64,000 nt of DNA from assembly GCF_016765635.1 (NCBI RefSeq), contig NZ_JAESVD010000011.1:117366-181365 (forward strand), written 5' to 3'. Below are positions 52,112 to 61,100 of this stretch, piece by piece (the first letter of the stretch is position 1; each line of letters begins with the position of its first letter). A program made the translations under genes and the position numbers. The notes beneath the pieces are model-generated. The model ran no database searches and was not told the origin of the DNA. It saw nothing but the letters and a program-made list of their open reading frames with translations. This DNA is from Shewanella schlegeliana (lineage in GTDB: Bacteria > Pseudomonadota > Gammaproteobacteria > Enterobacterales > Shewanellaceae).

Positions 52112-55100
52112 CTACACTTGATTGTGCATATCGTTTAACGCTTGATGTAATAAATCATCATCGTTGACTGGATCATGGGCTGCTGGCTCTGTTGAGTCAT
52201 CAAGTGAAGCTAAATCTAATTGCTGCTGATGTTTTTCATCATCGAGCAGGGGATTTTCAAAGCTATCGCTTTGTTCTACATCTAACATATCGGTGTTAAT
52301 ATCATCATTGCTTAGCACCTGTATTTGGGGAAGCTCTGCTACTGTACTGTCACTCGGCGGGGCGATATCTTGATGTGTCATTCCCACCATATTGAGATAG
52401 TGATCAATTGGAGCTGCCACTTGATTCTCTGGTGTATCTTGTAAGTCACCGTGACTCAGTCTATCTACGTCGCTATTTGCAGTCGAGTCCGCAGTAGTTG
52501 CGATATTGTCTTCTTCAGGGGCTTTATCTAAAACACTGTCATCAGCAATAACCTGCTCATCGACATTGGCAGTGACTTCTGTGCCTAGCGGTTCATCATG
52601 CATTACGGGAGCTGGTGGAGGCGGGGGAGGTGCTGGATGCCCTATGACTGGAGTGACAGTCATATCTAGCACTTCAGAACCTAAAGTGAGCTTGCCGCTA
52701 TTGCCGGGACCATGGCTTAAAATGCTAACTTGAACATGCATGACCACATCGTCGTGATGTGAGCCTTGAAGGGCGACTTCAAATCTATCTTCGTGTACGC
52801 CAACATTCTGAGCACTCCCATGGGGACCAGTATGGGTATTTCCATGTTCTTGATAACTTAACTGACCGGTTTTAGGGTCAATCGTTAGGGTGCCCCATTG
52901 ACTGGTATAGGATGTTTGGTAATGACCATTGACTAAAATTTTCCAGCCTTGCTCTGCGACAGGTACCGGAGTTTGCCCCGGAATGAGTGTTGGTACGCCT
53001 AATGAGGTACCAATGTGATGACTGCCTGGCAGGGCTGTAACAACTATGGGTTCAGGTTTCGCACTTGCAGCCATGCTTAAGGCAGAGTTCACATTGCCGT
53101 GTTCATCAGTCATTATGGCTTTGACTATGCTACTTGGTGCTACTTCGATCTCAATTCCATGGGCTAGAGTGTTCGCATCAAGCAGGTGATCAACACCGTT
53201 AATGTTTAAGTGTTCTCCCACCTTGGCATCTGCAGCAGCATGCACCGTTGCGGTAATGGTTCCCGCATGTCCTTGAGCGATTTCAGTTTTGCTATAAAGA
53301 TTGTCGCTACCAGGAGATTCGAAGCTGATACTCGGTCTTCCTACTTGAGTGTCGGTATCATAGTGCAAGGTTTGAGTTGCATGAGCTGTATTTCTTACGT
53401 TATCTGTGGTGGTGACAGAGGCTGAAATAGATGAGTTTGAGGCTAATTCGCTGCCGGCAACGGCGATACTGTAGTGTCCTTGTTGATTTACTTGGCCACT
53501 GTATTGATTGCCATTAAGAGTGAGTGTCACAGTATCACCAGTATGGTAATCGCCTGTGACGCTACCAGTGATATCAATTTTGGTTTGGCTTTCGTGAGCG
53601 TTAATCACATTATCGGCCGTAATTGGGTCAATGGTGATTGCAGCACTTGCTTGGGTGTCGATAGAAAACGCTTGGGTGCCTGTGGTGGCTGAACCTAGAT
53701 TGCCAGCATTGTCTGTAGTGATAACGGTGGCTTCAATGGAATGAATTGGTTGCTGTCCACTAGCATAGATACTGTGGATATTGGCTTTAATCAAGGTTTG
53801 AGCCGGAACAGAAATGCTGTAATGACCACTGGCATCAACAGCAGCAGTTAAACTACTTATTGTTGCGCCATTGATACTTAAGCTCACTATATCCCCAGCA
53901 TTGAAATCGCCACTTACCGTACCCGTTATATCAATATTTTGTGCCGACTCTGCCAAGTTAATAACATTGTCGGCAGTGACACTATCTACGCTGATATGTG
54001 GAATGGGCCTTTGGGTATCAACAATTAAGTTGGTTGAGATCTCAGGGGTTGCATTGCCGGCAAGATCCACTGAACCGATTTTGATCGGATAGTTGCCATC
54101 AGCACTAAAGTATCTTTGATGATCGCCTGCGCTGACCGTTAAGCTCCAAGTGCCGTCACTGTGTATACTCGCTTCGCGGAAGTGATTGTTGCCAAAATTA
54201 ATATAGACTCTGTCTCCAGCAGTGATATTAGAAGTGGTGCCTGTGATCACTAAGGGCTGGTTATTTTCTACTGCACTCAGGGCGTTGTCAGTTGAGATAG
54301 GGTTGACCGATACTGTCCCCGGAGTGGTGTCTAAGGTAAAACTAAAGTGCGTCGCAGCAGACTGATTGCCTGCAATGTCTGTTTGTCTAACGAGTAAATT
54401 GTTTACCCCTTCAGTTGGGTTAAACACTGTGCTCCAGCTGTGGCCACTGTCACTAGAGTATTCAACTTTAGCCCCCGCCTCAGAGTGAATTGATAACCTA
54501 GAGTCTTTGGTGATCAGATCGGCAGTCGGGTGGATTTCACCACTGGTATCGTGGCGTAAACTAACCGTTGGGGCACTAACTTGGTTATCTAAGGTAAAGC
54601 TCATCGATGTACTTGCAGACACGTTGCCAGCGTTATCGGTCTGCCGCACTGTGACTGTGTTGGTGCCTGCAACGGGAGTAAAGCTTTGACTCCAATGCAC
54701 GCCATTGTCGGTTGAATATTCCACTGTAGCGCCAACCTCTTGTCCGCTAATTGTTAATGCGCCGTCATTGGTGATTAAATCAGTGGATAGGCCACTATCG
54801 TTAGTCAAACTTAAACCCAGTGTTGCTACAGTGATATCGGCACTTGGAGCTACAGAGCTAGTTAGACTTGAGTGATTACCAACAGAGTCAATAATGCTGG
54901 CCGTCAAGGTTGAACTAGGAGCTATTTCAACATTTACCTGACCTGCTAAGAACTCAGCGTGAGTGAGCGTGTGCGGCACACCATTAATCACTAAGGTATC
55001 TGAAGAATAAGAATCATTTGGAAGGTGAATTGTTGCTGTAATGGTATTGGCTGCGCCTGCTGCAACTTCTGCGGCATTGTAAACGTTATCGCTACCCGTG

Positions 55101-58100
55101 CTTTCGAAGCTGATGCTAGGTGGGTTGGCGTGAGTATCAACAGAGAAGTGATCATAATTGCCTGAGTATCCTGCAGGCGTTTGGTTGCCAGCGTTATCGG
55201 TGGCTTGAATAAAGGCGGTATAAGCGCCATCGGGTAGGTTAGTTGCATCAACACTGTAGCCACCTTTGCCGTCTAAGTTTGCATGTAATGTCTCTAAAAT
55301 ATGGCTGCCTTGCTTGATGATGATATCGACCTTGGCAGTATCTAAGCTAACCGTGCCACTGAACGTGGGCTGATGGGTGGATTCTGTTTTTAAGTTCACT
55401 TTAGCAATAGTGGGAGCAGTATAGTCGACCTCAATAGCGAGCTGTTCTCGGCTTTGATTACCTGCGTTATCTGTTGCCTCAACTGTCAGAGTATGCATGC
55501 CTTCGCTAAGTTGATTGGCGGTAAATTGATACTGACCATTGGCATTGCTGCTGCCGGAAGCAAGGATGTTACCGTGCTCGTCGGTAATGCTAATTGTGCT
55601 ATTGGCTTCGGCAACGCCTGTAACAATGGGACTATGTATGTTAGTGAGGTTATCTGTATTGGAAGTGCCAGAGTCTGAATGAGCGGCTAAATCAATTGAA
55701 GGCGTTGCTGTAACACTATCAATTTTGATATCAAGTACTGGTGACACCGCCGGTAATACAGATGATGGGGCGAGGGCTTTAGCTGACAAGCTATGGTGGC
55801 CATCTGTTAATGTTGACAGTGTCGCGGTGTAATTACCATTGGCATCAGATAAGGCATGGCTAACAGGATGATTAGCATCGTAAATGGTTACACGAGAGAA
55901 AGGAATATCGGTGTGGCCAGTGATGTTAGGTGTGGTGTCTGAGGTTAAGTCATCGATATGACTTTTGCCTGTGTCACTGGTTGCACTGAGATCGATACTG
56001 ACATGATTTATTGGCGGCGTAGCGACAATATGTCCAGTTGGCAAGCTGCTAGTCACTACGGGTTGCTGAGGGACTTGGCTGGTGATAACAATAGTACCCG
56101 TTGATGTGCTACTTACCGTGGCTTGTGGATTAAAGGTAATAAATTGGCTTGTTATGCCGCCATGATTGTCGCTCACTTGCACTTCGAAAACATCGACTCC
56201 AGAGTAGGTTGCTGTTGCGCTGTTATAGCTCATATGAGCGACTGAACTATTTTGGGTGTACTGGTAAGCACCTGTTTGTGGATCGATGCTTAAACTACCA
56301 AAGTCCCCTATCGCTAACGGCGTGGAATAAGTGAGGGTATCTCCAGTGTCGACGTCGGTGGCTACGAGTTTGCCTTGGGTATGGCTGGTTTGGTTTATTG
56401 TCAGGGTTGGCAGATCATTCACCGCCGTAACGTTTAATATTGCAGTATGGGCTGTTGAATTTTGATGTCCATCGTTTACCGTATAACTAAAATGCACATC
56501 GCCATTAAAGTTTGCCGAAGGTTTAAAGACCAACTGATCGATATTTTTCGCGCTAATGGCTTGTCCTTGGGTAACGGCTTGACCATTTAACTCTAAGCTA
56601 CCAGATGTTGGGTCGGGTAACTGAGTAATACTGAGATGGTCCAAGGCGTCATTGTCACTATCTTGATAACCAAAACTTGCGCGATTAAATTGGAAATCAG
56701 TATCTTCCGCAGTACTGACATTTAAGGTTTGCACAGTGGGTTGATGGTTGGCGTTGAGATGAATATTCAGCGTATTTTGGCTGTTATCTTGGTAGTCACC
56801 ATGGGTATCAACCACTCGGTAAATAAACCCAGGAACATCGCCAGTAAAGCTACTCTCTGGAGTAAAGCGATAGTCGCCGTTTGCTGCAATATGGATTTGG
56901 CCAACACCGGTAATCGACACATCCTGCCCCGTATGAACTGTGATGTAGTGATGCGTCGTTGGATCTTTAAATTGCACATCTTGTAAAGTGAGCTGTGCAC
57001 CATCGTCTATATCGCTTGCACCTTGAAGCAAGTTGCCCGTGACTGGACCACTATACTGATCCGAGTTTGCGCTGAAACTATGAATAATAGGTTTATCACT
57101 GGTGCCGCTGATAATGACTTGTGCTTGTTGGCTCGATTGGTGAGTGTTACTGCCACTGCTTTCTTGTAGCTGGTAGTTGACCCAGATTTTATGTTGAACG
57201 CCATTAGCTAAGTGATCAAAGCTTGAGTGAGCAGGGTCGACTTCTAAGGTGTGTCCATCTGCTGCTAGGCTAAACCCTGCCGGGATTTGGCTAGTAAAAT
57301 TGATACCATCAGTAGAGTATTGTAATTGGCTAATTTGATTACCTTGAATGCCAGCAAAAAGATCTAACCCTTGAGTCGTTCCCGCCTCTTGTAGTTGTAG
57401 GCTGGGAGTGTCGGTATGCCCATGAATGGTAATCGCAAGGGTCTGACTGGCGCTGCCATCGGGAGAGGTGACTGTCAGGGTATCGGTGAGTTGCTGTCCG
57501 GCATTTAAGCTATTGACTGCAGAAGAGGCGTTGTTGAGTGCGTAATGCCAGCTACCGTTTTCATCTAATGTGAGTTGACCATATTGACCCACTATTTGCG
57601 TATTGGCAGCGAACCTGTCTTCGCCAGTATCGGGATCGATTAAGGTTAATTGACCAGAAATCACATTGGTTGAAGAGTCTTCGGTAACAGAAGCTGAAAC
57701 ACTGGATTGGCTTTGTCCATCAATCGTTGCTGCATCTCCAGCAGCTGCGATATGCAATATGCTGCTGGCGATAGCCGAGTCAGTATGGCCATCGTTAACG
57801 GTATAGCTAAAGTGTACGTCGCCATTAAAGTCTTTTGCAGGTACAAATTGCAGCTTGCTTATCTCGCTAACATCAATGCGTTGATTGGTTGCTACATCAT
57901 GGCCATCGAGCACAAATTTACCTTCTGCTAAGCTTGGCAAGTTAGTTAAGGTAATAGAGTGAAGTGTGTCTTTGCTATCAACATCTGTAAATCCAAACTG
58001 ACTGGCTTGCATTTGATAGCTAACATCTTCTGTACCACTTTGAAGAGTATGTACGTTAATGGTTGGTGCATCGTTAGTACCAACTACATCGATGGTTATA

Positions 58101-61100
58101 TTGTGGGTATCGCCACCTCTTGAATGCACTTGATAGGTGACTTGTACCGTTTCCCCCTCTGCTAGGTGATTTAAATTCGCATTAGGTACAGAGTATGTCC
58201 AACCTCCTGCTCGGCCAATGCTTAAATGTCCACCGAACGGGTCGCTCACAGTATGAACGTTTCGACTCGCAATAAATTCGCTCTCATTAGCATCTGGATC
58301 AATGACATGTAAATTTCCATAAATCATCTGCTCACTTTTATACTGAGCAAGGTTATCCTCAGTTATATCGCCGATGTGTTGCCCAGTTATTTGAGCTGTA
58401 TCATTGGTACCATGAATTGTTACGGCAACCTCGTGACTTGTGCCATCAACACTATGTACCAAAAAGGTTTCTACCTTCTGATCTCCTGACTTCATGGATT
58501 GAATAGCTTTGTTATCAACGGTATAGGTCCAAGTTCCAGATTGATCCATATGAAGCGTACCCAATGCATGAGATCCATCTTTGAGTGTAGTCAGAGACTC
58601 ATCAGTAAATGCGTTGTCTACATTATCCACATCGTGGCTCGTAAGAGTCCCCTGCGTTTGCAATTCATGATTTTGAACATTGACGTCTTCTGTAACAGCA
58701 CCGCTATCACTACCTGCGATGACCGCACCATCATTGGTACCTGTAATCAGAATAGAGAGATTTTCGGTCGTATGAGCCCCATGTTCATCGGTAACAGTAA
58801 TAGGAACTAGAATCGTACGAGTCACATTGGCACTAATGTGTTGATACGCAGCATGAGATGGAACAAAGGTATAACTACCATCTTTTTGAAGCGTGATCCC
58901 TTGAACAGGGTGGTCAAGAGTGAATTCCAGTTTTGCATGATCATCGACATCACGTGCCTGCATGGTACCTGAAAGAAGCTTACCATCTTCTGTTACTGTT
59001 TGAGTTTGTGCTTTAATCTGAGGAACATCATTGGTCCCCTCAATGATAAAGTGCATCACATGGGGGGTACCATCTTTACTGTAGATGGTCATCGTGTCTT
59101 TGACAGTTTGCCCAGCATCAAGATGGTCTATGACATAGTTATTGGCATCATAATACCAGTGGCCATTGCTATAGAGCTGGAGCGTTGCCCCTTGCGGTGT
59201 TTTCATTGGATCGAATTGTTGAAATTCATCTTGGGACGGACCGTCAGGGTCATGAATACTCAGCCAGCCATTAATAGATATATCATGGTTATAGCTCACA
59301 TTAACATCTTCTTTTATACCGCCACTATCCTGCCCACCAATAATTGCAGCATCACTGGTTGGAGCCAAATTAAGAGACGCTGACGTTGTCACCGAGCCAT
59401 TGTGCGCATCTTTAATATCATAGGTCAGTGCCACTGGACCGTTATAGTCCTTGTCAGGTATGAAACGAAAAGTACCATCGTGGTTGTCTACAATTTGTCC
59501 GTGATCGGCAGACAAATTATGTATGCTCAGTTGTGCTTTATGGTCAATATCACTGGCATGGGCTAGCAAATCAGAAGCTTGCAAGGTCACAGTCGTGTCT
59601 TCTTTTCCTGTAGCCAATATGACTGACGATGACACAGTCGGAGCATCATTAGTGCCCGTAACGGTAATAGTAATACGGTGGGGCGTGCCATCCGCAGAAT
59701 GAACCTCATAGATGACATCTTTAGTTTCACCTTGCTTTAGGGCTTGTACCGCAGGATTACCATTTGCCAAAACGTAATCCCAATTTCCATAGCGGTCGAT
59801 GTGCATTTCTCCTTGGAAGGGGTCACTGATGGCTTTTTCGTGTCCAAATGCCCCCGACGCCCTAAAGTGATCTTCGCCATCATCAGGATCGGACACAGAA
59901 AGGCTACCTGTCACTTGAATATGATGCATTGAATCGGGGAAAACGTGCCGATCTTCGGTAATTGAACCAGTATCGACACCTGCGATGATCGCAGAGTCGT
60001 TGCTACCTTGTACATTAATTTGAATATGTTGTGTTGCTTTAGAGCCATCACTTGAAATAGCAACAATATCAAATTCTTCTGTTCGATTTTGTCCCGTCGT
60101 TAAGTGCTGTGCTTTGGCAGCATCTAATTGGTAATGCCAAGTACCATCTTTAGCGACACTGAAACTGCCAAAATTACCGGTTATATTCTGCGTTTGAAAA
60201 TGCACGCTATCATCTTTATCAACATCGTGTGCTTGTAATGTGCCAGATAGGGCGGTTTTTTGATCTTCAATGGCAGTGCCTATCGATGCTGTTAACGAAT
60301 CAGGAGTATCGATAATGACGTGATCCTCTGTGCCTTTAATCGTCGCTGTAATAGGAATACGCGTACCATCTGCGGTGATCAATGTCATGTGATCGGTGAG
60401 ACTTTGACCATCTTTTAATTGTTGAATTTCAGTGTGATTATTATCTGCAACATAACGCCATTTATTATGTCCATCAACGCCATGAGTGGTGACAAATGAA
60501 CCGTGAGCACCCTGTAAGGTCATTGCAAAATTGGCGGGGACGTTATGCTCAACACCATTAACTTCAATTTTGACAATTTGTGCATCGGCTTGACCATCGG
60601 TATCAGTAATATCAAGGTTTTTCCAATAAGAAGTTAACGTATGAGAAGAGGAACCGCTAAGATGATCTTCAATCACTTCGTTGCTAGATAACGCACTCGC
60701 AAGTATTGAAGCATCATTGACAGCAACTAAATTGATCGTTGCGTCTGTGTGTGTAGTCCCCCCGTGGCGATCAATGACATCATAATTAAAGTGTACAACT
60801 CCGTTGTAGTCTTTTTCTGGCGTGAAGGTGAAACTGCCATCGGCATTGGTGCTGACTGAACCATGGTCGGCTGTTAAGTGGGTGGCTTTTAGCCAGCCTT
60901 GATCGTTGCGGTCACTATCACTGGCGTGAGCTAATAAATCCTGTTGGGTTAATATCACCTGTTTATCTTCACTGCTTTGGGTCAACACAAGTCCACTTGT
61001 CACAGTTGGTGCATCGTTACTACCGTGCACGACGACAGTGACCGTTTTACTCACTTTGCTTCCATCAGTGGATAACGCTTCGATGGTGAAATGCTCGTTC

